A DNA stretch of 26,461 bases from JAZNOL01 sp045580815 (lineage in GTDB: Bacteria; Bacillota; Clostridia; RUG12999), in contig JAZNOL010000079.1 in assembly GCA_045580815.1 (NCBI GenBank), forward strand, positions 1 through 26,461, given 5' to 3'. Shown here piece by piece: positions 13,844 through 20,949 of the stretch. Made by a program: the position numbers and the translations under genes. Positions within the stretch are counted from its first letter, which is position 1, and each line of letters starts with the position of its first letter. The notes below the pieces were generated by a model. The model searched no databases. It saw only the letters and a program-made list of their open reading frames with translations, and had not been told where the DNA came from.

Positions 13844-14308
13844 TTAACCATTCCTTTCTGTTTCTTCAGGTATATTTGAAACAATTTCAAGCACGCTCTG
13901 AAGCGAAGTCATAACCTGCTTTTTGAAATTGCTTATCTGCATTTGTGTGTTTGTAAGCTCAAGCTGCATTGCACTCACTTTTGACTGGGCATCAAGAATA
14001 ATTTCTCTTGCACGGTTTTCTGCCTCGTCAATTATAAGCTGCGAGCGGTCGTTTGCGGCTTTTTTAAGCTCGTCACTTGTTGTCTGCGCAACAACAAGTG
14101 TGCTCTGGAGAACATCCTCCATTGATTTGTATTTTGTCACGGCACTTGAAAGTGCGGTAACCTTATCTTTTAAAGCGACATTTTCCATATACAGGGCTTT
14201 GTAGTCCTGAAACAGCATACTCATGAACTGGTCAACATCCTCACGGCTGTAGCCGCCCACGGCACTGCGCTTAAACTCTTTTGTTTCAATATCAATGGGT
14301 GAAAACAT
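13844..14308 (-). CDS. divIVA: DivIVA-family cell-division/polarity protein
   Basis: This 154-residue protein begins M-F-S-P-I-D-I-E-T-K-E-F-K-R and has the DivIVA N-terminal lipid-binding motif G-G-Y-S-R-E-D-V-D-Q-F-M (around residues 18-29). A long coiled coil follows (about 31-140). DivIVA binds negatively curved membrane at poles and septa and recruits partners. GGAGG lies seven bases before the ATG. The order sepF-ylmG-ylmH-divIVA-ileS is conserved across Gram-positives. GpsB is a relative, but context favours DivIVA. Confidence 0.9.
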   Translation of the reverse strand: MFSPIDIETKEFKRSAVGGYSREDVDQFMSMLFQDYKALYMENVALKDKVTALSSAVTKYKSMEDVLQSTLVVAQTTSDELKKAANDRSQLIIDEAENRAREIILDAQSKVSAMQLELTNTQMQISNFKKQVMTSLQSVLEIVSNIPEETERNG

Positions 14309-14334
14309 CAGATGACCTCCTCAGCGGATTTTTA

Positions 14335-15066
14335 TTATATATATTTGCGAAACATCGCAATAAGTCTGCCTTTTTTTGACGTGCCGTCCTCGCCGTCAAA
14401 CACAAATTTCCCCGCACCGCGGATTGAAATTATATCCCCGGCAGACACGTTTTGAGATACATTTGTTATTTCTTTGTAATTAATCTGCACCTTGCCAGAC
14501 GTGATAAACTGTGCCGCCACCGCACGGCTTTTGCCCGTAAGATATGCCGTAACGCAATCAATACGAAGTGATGCAAGTGTGGTGCGACGGGTTTCAAACT
14601 GTTTTTCGGGAATATCGTCCTCGGTTATTTCTGCAATTTCACATTGCACATGAGAATGTGAAACCGAAACCAGATTGTCGCATATATACCGAGCAATTTC
14701 AGGTGTTGTGGCAACAAACGCCGTGCTGTCGGAAATTATTATATCTCCAAGCAACTCGCGTTTTATGCCAAGCCCTAAAAGCGAGCCGAGAAAATCACGG
14801 TGTGAGCGTGTTTTTTTGTCTGTAAGGCAGATTTTTACAAAGGCAATTGGCCATTCTATCTCCGAAATTTCCTGCCAGTCGGGATAAAATGCCGCCATTT
14901 TGCGTTCCGCATCTTCAAAGCCGCCCCACAGGGCAAAATCCGTTATTCCTGTAATCTGCTGATGCGGTAGGCTTAAAAACTTTGAAAACTGCGTGTATCC
15001 GCATTTGTCACGTTTGTTTGCAAGGTCGGCAATATGCCGACGCACAAGTGTTGCTTCGTCTATCAT
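14335..15066 (-). CDS. ylmH: YlmH-family S4-domain RNA-binding protein
   Basis: This is a 243-residue protein. The N-terminal two thirds match the YlmH/photosystem II S4-type family (F-S-K-F-L-S-L-P-H-Q-Q, residues about 24-34; R-E-L-L-G-D-I-I-I). The C-terminal region (about 165-225) is an S4 RNA-binding domain with S-L-R-I-D...S-R-x-x-A-x-x-F-I-x-S-G-K-V-Q-I-N. Members bind ribosomes or tRNA and have been linked to rescue of stalled large subunits; the division-cluster location is conserved but unexplained. No good ribosome-binding site is visible and the ATG is three bases after the yggT stop, suggesting coupled translation. Confidence 0.88.
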   Translation of the reverse strand: MIDEATLVRRHIADLANKRDKCGYTQFSKFLSLPHQQITGITDFALWGGFEDAERKMAAFYPDWQEISEIEWPIAFVKICLTDKKTRSHRDFLGSLLGLGIKRELLGDIIISDSTAFVATTPEIARYICDNLVSVSHSHVQCEIAEITEDDIPEKQFETRRTTLASLRIDCVTAYLTGKSRAVAAQFITSGKVQINYKEITNVSQNVSAGDIISIRGAGKFVFDGEDGTSKKGRLIAMFRKYI

Positions 15067-15069
15067 AGC

Positions 15070-15384
15070 TTAAAACAGAAATACAATTCTCAAAATTTGC
15101 AAAATATTCATAAGCACTACATTTAGAATTCTTATGAGAAACAATGCCACAATCGGCGAAATATCAATAGGCATAGCGTTAAAAAATGATATCTTTGAAA
15201 GTAGCCACCGTGACAAATTTATAAATGGGCTTATTATAAAATGAACCACACTCATAATTTTTGCAAAAATTTGGTTTGCATAAAGCGACGGCACCCAGCT
15301 TGCAAGTGCATCAATCAGTATACAAAAGCTGAGCATCGACATAATTGTATTTATTGCATAGGCAGCCGCCAAGTAAATTCGCAT
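15070..15384 (-). CDS. ylmG: YggT/YlmG-family membrane protein
   Basis: This 104-residue hydrophobic protein has two membrane segments (about residues 5-27 and 70-104) separated by a short region with N-Q-I-F-A-K-I-M-S-V-V and P-F-I-N-L-S-R. That is the YggT family layout. Homologues next to sepF influence septum placement or nucleoid distribution, but the molecular role is unknown. AAAGGA lies nine bases before the ATG. It sits 13 bases after sepF and three before ylmH. Confidence 0.88.
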   Translation of the reverse strand: MRIYLAAAYAINTIMSMLSFCILIDALASWVPSLYANQIFAKIMSVVHFIISPFINLSRWLLSKISFFNAMPIDISPIVALFLIRILNVVLMNILQILRIVFLF

Positions 15385-15397
15385 TTATTTCAGTCCT

Positions 15398-15835
15398 TTA
15401 GAATATAAAGCCTTTGTTTTTAAGCTCATCACGGAAATCGCCCATAATTGTAACATTGTAGGGTGCGATGAGATAAATATTATTTGCTACACGCTGAACA
15501 CTTCCGCCCAGAGCATAAATTGCACCGTTAAGGAAATCAAAAATTTTGCGTGCAGTATCCTTATCCATAAGTTCAAGGTTAATGACTACCGGTTTTTTCT
15601 CTTTAAGATGGTCTGCAATGTCTTTTGCTTCATCAAAAGTTTCGGGTTGAATAACAACAACCTTAAACTGTGTTGTGGCGTTAATGTTTACAACTCTGCC
15701 TCTTTTAAACGCACCGGATGTTGATGCCGGTTTTTCAGATTCGCTTGAAAAACCTTCGTATTCTTCTTCAAATTCGTCTTCACCCGCATCAGAAATGCCC
15801 ATAGCGTTTAAAATTTTGTCTGTTAATTTTCCCAT
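15398..15835 (-). CDS. sepF: Cell-division protein SepF
   Basis: This is a 145-residue protein. It has a short N-terminal amphipathic helix (M-G-K-L-T-D-K-I-L-N-A-M-G), an acidic linker, and then the SepF core from about residue 55 (F-K-V-V-V-I-Q-P-E-T-F-D-E-A). Conserved core motifs include P-V-V-I-N-L and F-D-F-L-N-G-A-I-Y-A-L-G-G. SepF tethers FtsZ filaments to the membrane and shapes the septum. GGAGG precedes the ATG at 15833-15835. A 60-bp gap separates it from yggS, with a weak AAAAGGT/ACCTTTT hairpin. Confidence 0.95.
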   Translation of the reverse strand: MGKLTDKILNAMGISDAGEDEFEEEYEGFSSESEKPASTSGAFKRGRVVNINATTQFKVVVIQPETFDEAKDIADHLKEKKPVVINLELMDKDTARKIFDFLNGAIYALGGSVQRVANNIYLIAPYNVTIMGDFRDELKNKGFIF

Positions 15836-15895
15836 GATAAATCCTCCTTATATACTTATAATAAAGTGGGGTTTATATAAAAGGTAAAACCTTTT

Positions 15896-16603
15896 TTAAC
15901 TTTGTATGCTGTAATCTCTGTCACCATAAATTGTTCTGCCTACACGGATCATTGTTGCACCCTCTTCAATTGCACACTCAAAATCTCCGCTCATTCCCAT
16001 AGACAGATTTTCCATAATAATATTATCGTACTTTTTTTGCTTTTTGTCAAGAAAAATATTGTATAAAGTTTTAAAAACTTTTCGTGTGTTTTCGATATTT
16101 CCGTCAAAAATGGGAGCAATTGTCATAAGTCCGCTCACTTTAATTCCCGGAAGTGTAGAAATATGGTCTAAAAGTGCATCAAGATTTTCTACGCTCACAC
16201 CTGATTTTGACTCCTCGCCCGAAACGTTCACTTGCACAAGAGTGTTCATAACCACACCGCATTTCTGTGCACGGCGTGATATTTCGTCTGCAAGATGCTC
16301 GCTGTCAACAGAATGAATCATGTCAACCTTATCAATGATATATTTAACCTTATTTGTCTGCAAATGACCTATCAAATGAATTTCAGCGTTTTTTGACAGT
16401 CCGTCATATTTCTGCATGACCTCCTGCACCTTGTTTTCGCCGATTACTTTGATTCCGTATTTGTCAATGCTTTCGTTAATCAGTTCTACCGGCTTTGTTT
16501 TGGTAACGCCGATAAGTGTAATTTCATCAGGATTTCTGCCGCATTTTTTACATACTGCCTCAATCCTTGTTCGAACATTTTCTATATTTTTTTCAAGACT
16601 CAC
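15896..16603 (-). CDS. yggS: YggS/YlmE-family PLP homeostasis protein
   Basis: This 235-residue PLP-binding TIM-barrel protein of the YggS/PROSC family holds pyridoxal phosphate on a lysine, here K35 in I-G-V-T-K-T-K-P. Other family signatures include F/I-G-E-N-K-V-Q-E, H-L-I-G-H-L-Q-T-N-K, G-L-M-T-I-A-P and L-S-M-G-M-S-G-D-F-E-x-A-I-E. It has no known enzyme activity and buffers PLP and amino-acid balance. The start is a GTG whose last two bases overlap the preceding gene's stop (GTGA). It precedes sepF as ylmE does in Bacillus. Confidence 0.93.
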   Translation of the reverse strand: MSLEKNIENVRTRIEAVCKKCGRNPDEITLIGVTKTKPVELINESIDKYGIKVIGENKVQEVMQKYDGLSKNAEIHLIGHLQTNKVKYIIDKVDMIHSVDSEHLADEISRRAQKCGVVMNTLVQVNVSGEESKSGVSVENLDALLDHISTLPGIKVSGLMTIAPIFDGNIENTRKVFKTLYNIFLDKKQKKYDNIIMENLSMGMSGDFECAIEEGATMIRVGRTIYGDRDYSIQS

Positions 16604-17799
16604 TGCGAAACCACCTCGTCATACAGCTTAAGCGCATTGCCGCCCGGGGCATCTTCCCTCACAACAACAAAGTCCGCATCTTCATAAATAATTTCGATAT
16701 ATTTTTTCTCTTGTATTCCATTTACAACAGCATTTACATACTTCCCATTATCATCATTTAAAACGGCGTTTTTAGGAACTTTAAGGCCCTCGTAATCTTT
16801 TATTAAAATTTCTGCATCAACTATGCGGCTGTTATAAATATTTTCAATTTCTTTTGTTCCCGAAACAAAAATTGTACATTTGCCGTTTTCTTCCGGGGAT
16901 ATGTATTCCACTCTGCACTCAATTGTTTGCTCGCCCTCTGTTTTAAGACGCACATTGATAGCATTACCCTCGTGCACCAACTGAGCTTTTTCACTTTCGC
17001 AAACTGTTGCAATAATCCATTTATTATTATCTGTAATTTTTGCAGGTGCATATGATACACTTTCATTTTCGGCATCTGATGAATTGTTTTTTGCTTCGCC
17101 CATCATGCTTTCGAGACTGCTTACTGATATATCACGGATATTATTCATATTGACACGTGTTTCAAATCCGTCACATCCCATAACAAACAAACCGGAAGAA
17201 TCCGAAATTACATTCTGTTTTGTGTTACCAAGCTGAGCTTCAAGTGCCTTTTTCTGTGCTTCAAGCTCATGTATCTCCGAAATTGCTTTACCAGAGGTAC
17301 CGTCGGCAATGCTTTGCTTTCTTTCAAGCAGGCCGTCTATGTCACGGCGCAGACGGTTTATTTCCTGCTGGTTTCTGTCTGCCGCAAGCTCCGAAATCAT
17401 ACTTGTGTAAGAGTGTATTGTATTGTCAATTGTCATTGTATCGTTAATAAGCGTTTCTTTTGAGTTTTGCGAAAGCTGTGCTTCACGTAGATTCTCATTA
17501 ACCAGATTAAGCGAATTTACAAGCTGTGGGTCAAAATTACCAAGATACAAACATCCTACCGTCTGTCCTCTGAAAACACGGCTGCCGTTTGCAACGGTGT
17601 TCTGGAAAAATCCGCCCTCGCCGCCTTTTACCGGGTGTTCGTTCTTAATTGTCAGACATTCGCCGTTTACACTGTCTTCAATTGAAACATGGGTAACAGT
17701 GTAGGTTCTGCTTTTTATATCAAATTTCCGGTATGCGCTCCACATTGCAGAAAGACACACCACTATTACGATTACAGAAAGAATGTTTTTAAGTTTCAA
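16600..17799 (-). CDS. HlyD-like membrane-anchored adaptor protein, function unknown
   Basis: This is a 399-residue protein with one N-terminal membrane helix (about residues 4-22). It then has a split lipoyl-like/barrel region, a coiled-coil hairpin (about 100-190) and a C-terminal barrel with a second lipoyl-like end (V-P-K-N-A-V near 345). This is the layout of HlyD/RND membrane-fusion adaptors. No ABC or RND partner is nearby. I start it at the TTG 17797-17799, eight bases after AGAGGTGA; the GTG at 17811 lies inside that ribosome-binding site. It overlaps yggS by four bases and follows miaA, so it belongs to the division-gene series. Its role may be cell-envelope related rather than export. 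Confidence 0.7.
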   Translation of the reverse strand: MKLKNILSVIVIVVCLSAMWSAYRKFDIKSRTYTVTHVSIEDSVNGECLTIKNEHPVKGGEGGFFQNTVANGSRVFRGQTVGCLYLGNFDPQLVNSLNLVNENLREAQLSQNSKETLINDTMTIDNTIHSYTSMISELAADRNQQEINRLRRDIDGLLERKQSIADGTSGKAISEIHELEAQKKALEAQLGNTKQNVISDSSGLFVMGCDGFETRVNMNNIRDISVSSLESMMGEAKNNSSDAENESVSYAPAKITDNNKWIIATVCESEKAQLVHEGNAINVRLKTEGEQTIECRVEYISPEENGKCTIFVSGTKEIENIYNSRIVDAEILIKDYEGLKVPKNAVLNDDNGKYVNAVVNGIQEKKYIEIIYEDADFVVVREDAPGGNALKLYDEVVSQ

Positions 17800-17816
17800 T
17801 GCGAAGCTCACCTCTT

Positions 17817-18737
17817 TTAGTTAAAATATTTTTTAAAATCAATTTCTGCCATATACGGCTCAATGCTCTCGCCCGGCGAAAGCCAGGTAATATTACTGCG
17901 TCTGAACCACGTAAGCTGACGTTTTGCATACCGTCTGCTTTCGGTTTTTATTTTTTCCTTTGATTCGTCAAGTGTGCAATAACCGTCAAAATAATCAAGA
18001 ATTTCTTTATAGCCTATTGCCTGCATGGAGGTGTTTTTTCTGGTGCAACCCAGCCCTATGCAATACTCAACCTCTTCAAGAAGCCCTTTGTCAAACATAA
18101 TGTCAACACGGCGGTTTATGCGGTCATAAAGCACCTCACGGTCATAGTCTATGGCAAACTCAAAAACGTCATAGATTTTTTCGCCGGTGCGGCTTTTTTC
18201 CTGGGCATCTGTCATGCTCATGCCTGCAAGCTCGTTGACCTCCAGTGCACGGATAACACGCTTGACATTGTTTTTATGAATTTTTTCTGCCGAAACCGGG
18301 TCTTTTTCACAAAGTAGTCTGTGAAGCTCATCCACGCCGTTTTTCTCATAAAAATCCTCGTATTTTTTTCTCACGGACGGGTCATCTTTTTCATTGGTAA
18401 GGATAATATTGTTTTTAACCATATCAATATAAAGCCCTGTTCCCCCTGCCATTACGGGAATTTTGCCTCTTTTTGCAATATCCGCAATTGCTTTGTGTGC
18501 CGCCGGCACATACTCGTGCAGAGAAAAATTCTCCGTCGGCTCGGCAATGCTTATAAGATGGTGCGGCACGCCGCACATTTCTTCTTCTGTTGGCTTTGCA
18601 CTGCCTATATCCATATATTTGTAAATCTGCATGGAATCTGCCGAAACAACCTCGCCGCCAATCATCTGTGCTGTTTTAACTGCCAGGTCGGTTTTTCCCG
18701 AAGCGGTAGGTCCTTCAATTATGATAAGCGGTATCAT
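17817..18737 (-). CDS. miaA: tRNA dimethylallyltransferase MiaA
   Basis: This is a 306-residue enzyme that transfers a dimethylallyl group to A37 of tRNAs reading UNN codons. The P-loop G9-P-T-A-S-G-K15-T is near the N-terminus, followed by S-A-D-S-M-Q-I-Y, V-P-H-H-L-I, M-A-G-G-T-G-L-Y-I and the C-terminal R-R-Y-A-K-R-Q-L-T-W-F-R-R. Its product is the substrate of MiaB, encoded at the other end of this gene series. The ATG overlaps the mutL stop by one base (TAATG), and GAGG lies eight bases upstream. Confidence 0.97.
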   Translation of the reverse strand: MIPLIIIEGPTASGKTDLAVKTAQMIGGEVVSADSMQIYKYMDIGSAKPTEEEMCGVPHHLISIAEPTENFSLHEYVPAAHKAIADIAKRGKIPVMAGGTGLYIDMVKNNIILTNEKDDPSVRKKYEDFYEKNGVDELHRLLCEKDPVSAEKIHKNNVKRVIRALEVNELAGMSMTDAQEKSRTGEKIYDVFEFAIDYDREVLYDRINRRVDIMFDKGLLEEVEYCIGLGCTRKNTSMQAIGYKEILDYFDGYCTLDESKEKIKTESRRYAKRQLTWFRRSNITWLSPGESIEPYMAEIDFKKYFN

Positions 18738-20716
18738 TACATCAACCTCTTGAACTGCTTTTCTATAAATGTTTTATCCATAACAACCCACGCCGGTCTG
18801 CCGTGGGGACAGGTAACTGTTTTGTCAATTTCAAACAAGTCACGGACAAGAGCTTCCATCTCTTTTGGTGTCATTCGTTTGCCGGCTTTTATTGAACTGC
18901 GGCAGGCAACGGTATAAAGTGCACGGCGGCGCATTTCGTCCGTAACATCAACCTTGCCCTGTCTGAAATTAGAAAGAATTTCTTCAAAAACCGGAGTTAT
19001 CTCGTCTATTTCAATAACCTGCGGAACACTTCTTATACATATATCATTGTTGCCGAAATCGTCAATTTCAAACCCTGCGACTGCAAAAAACTCACGGTTA
19101 TCAAGTGCCGCCACCTTTTCTGCCGGTGACAAACGGACAATTTCGGGTGCAAGAAGCGACTGTGAAATAACGCTTGACTGCTCTGACTGTTTAAGAAGCT
19201 TTGCATAATTTATATGTTCATGGGCGGCATGTTGGTCAATAAGAATAACATCACTGCCCTTTTCTACTATTATATATGTGCAGAAAATCTGCCCTACAAC
19301 GGTAAACTCGCCGCTTTTGTCAATAAGCTGACCCACCTGTGCAGTCTGCTGTGCATCAATACGAAAAGTTTCCTGTTTTTCTGCCGATGCTTTTTCTGCC
19401 GGCTTCAATTCCAGTTTTACAGCTGCTTTAAAAATTTTTTCTTCTGTCGGTTTTTCATCGCTTGCAAATTTGTAAGTCGGCAGATTTTCTTCTTTTTTCA
19501 CCGGAGTTGCAACAAATTCTTCTGCCAGTTTTTGTGCCTGCTGTGACATCTGCTGACGGACAAAGCTTCCTGTCTGCACGGCAGGTTTTGATATACTGTG
19601 ATTAGAATTTCCCGATGATTGCACAGCTCTGTCTTCCATAGCAGGTTTGTGGTCTGTTGCAGCTTTTATGCCTGCGGTGTATATTTCTGTCTCTGCTTTT
19701 TCAGGTGCCTTATCGGTAATTTTGGGCATCACCGGTTTTGCCAGTGCATTTTTTACCGCCCAATAAACCGCACGGTAAATGCGTGATTCATCAGAAAATT
19801 TAACTTCAAGTTTTGCCGGATGAACGTTTATATCAATGCTTCCGGCAGGAACATCAAGTTTAATTATTCCCACAGGATGAACCGTGTGCGGAATAATATT
19901 TTTATAAGCCTCTTCAAGGGCTGTAATAAGCATACGGCTTACAACAGGACGGTTGTTTACAAAAAATATCTGCATTGACCGTGTTTTTTTGGTAAACACA
20001 GGATTGCTCACAAGTCCGCTGACACGGATATTATCATCTTTGTAATCCACCGGGTCAAGCTGGCTCGCAATCTGTTTGCCGTAAATTGTAAACACCGTGT
20101 TTTTAAGGTTTCCGTCACCGGGCGTGAACAGTTTTTCTTTGCCATCGGCAACAAGACGGAAAGACACCTCCGGATGGGCAAGTGCCGTTTTGCGGACGGT
20201 TTCTTCAATATATCCGGCTTCGGTAGCTTCTTTTTTCAAAAATTTAAGTCTTGCCGGGGTTGTATAAAACAAATCTTCAATTTTTATGGACGTACCGACA
20301 AAACCGGGCATGGGCGAAACATCGGTGATTTCACCGTAATTTGCACACGCCTGCATACCCTCATCAAACTCTGCCATACGAGTGTAAAGTGTCACCTTTG
20401 CAACAGATGCAATACTGGCAAGAGCCTCGCCTCGAAAACCGAAAGTGTAGATATTATTAAGGTCTTCGGGTGTTGCAATTTTGCTTGTTGCATGGCGTTT
20501 AAAAGCGTTTTCAACATCGTCCGGATGTATACCGCAACCGTTATCGGTAACTTTTATCATAGAAATTCCACCGCCTTTTATTTCGACGGTAATTGACGAT
20601 GCGCCGGCATCAACAGAATTTTCGCAAAGCTCTTTAACCGCCGAGGCAGGACGTTCCACAACCTCGCCGGCAGCAATCATGTTGGCTAAATTTTTATCAA
20701 GCTGTTTTATGTACAT
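18737..20716 (-). CDS. mutL: DNA mismatch repair protein MutL (endonuclease type)
   Basis: This 659-residue protein has a GHKL ATPase N-terminus (E-N-S-V-D-A-G, D-N-G-C-G-I, F-G-F-R-G-E-A-L-A-S-I), a long variable linker (about 330-460) and a C-terminal nicking domain. The metal motif D494-Q-H496-A-A-H-E500 is present, with A-C-R-S-S-I-K-A-G, C-P-H-G-R-P and a final F-K-R. It is thus the MutH-independent endonuclease type that nicks the strand after MutS finds a mismatch. The last Glu of the usual D-Q-H-A-x2-E-x4-E motif is replaced by Ala505. GGTGA lies six bases before the ATG. It is followed directly by miaA. Confidence 0.96.
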   Translation of the reverse strand: MYIKQLDKNLANMIAAGEVVERPASAVKELCENSVDAGASSITVEIKGGGISMIKVTDNGCGIHPDDVENAFKRHATSKIATPEDLNNIYTFGFRGEALASIASVAKVTLYTRMAEFDEGMQACANYGEITDVSPMPGFVGTSIKIEDLFYTTPARLKFLKKEATEAGYIEETVRKTALAHPEVSFRLVADGKEKLFTPGDGNLKNTVFTIYGKQIASQLDPVDYKDDNIRVSGLVSNPVFTKKTRSMQIFFVNNRPVVSRMLITALEEAYKNIIPHTVHPVGIIKLDVPAGSIDINVHPAKLEVKFSDESRIYRAVYWAVKNALAKPVMPKITDKAPEKAETEIYTAGIKAATDHKPAMEDRAVQSSGNSNHSISKPAVQTGSFVRQQMSQQAQKLAEEFVATPVKKEENLPTYKFASDEKPTEEKIFKAAVKLELKPAEKASAEKQETFRIDAQQTAQVGQLIDKSGEFTVVGQIFCTYIIVEKGSDVILIDQHAAHEHINYAKLLKQSEQSSVISQSLLAPEIVRLSPAEKVAALDNREFFAVAGFEIDDFGNNDICIRSVPQVIEIDEITPVFEEILSNFRQGKVDVTDEMRRRALYTVACRSSIKAGKRMTPKEMEALVRDLFEIDKTVTCPHGRPAWVVMDKTFIEKQFKRLM

Positions 20717-20795
20717 CTGTTTTCACCACGCAATTTTTTTGTTTCAAAACAAAATACAGTCTTACGAACAAGTCTTCCTTGTCGTACAATATGCC

Positions 20796-20932
20796 CGGCT
20801 CCCTCTGATAAGAGAGCTGTCATTTTCTAAAGGAAACTGACCGAGGGAGATTTGTAAAAATTAATTTGTATAAATCTCTCCCTCCGACAAAACCCACGGT
20901 TTTGCCACCTCCCTCGTCAGAGGGAGACAAGA
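20796..20932 (+). repeat. Palindromic repeat element, diverged copy 3 (mutS-mutL gap)
   Basis: This has the same plan as copies 1 and 2 but is diverged. It has GGCTCCCTCT...AGAGAGCT on the left, an inverted centre GAGGGAGATTT/AAATCTCTCCCTC (20844-20853 with 20872-20884), CAAAACC-CAC-GGTTTTG (20888-20904), and the right end CACCTCCCTCGTCAGAGGGAG, which is almost the same as in copies 1 and 2. It fills most of the 233-bp gap between mutS and mutL. No other feature is visible in the gap. Confidence 0.75.
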
Positions 20933-20949
20933 GACAATACCATTTTTCT

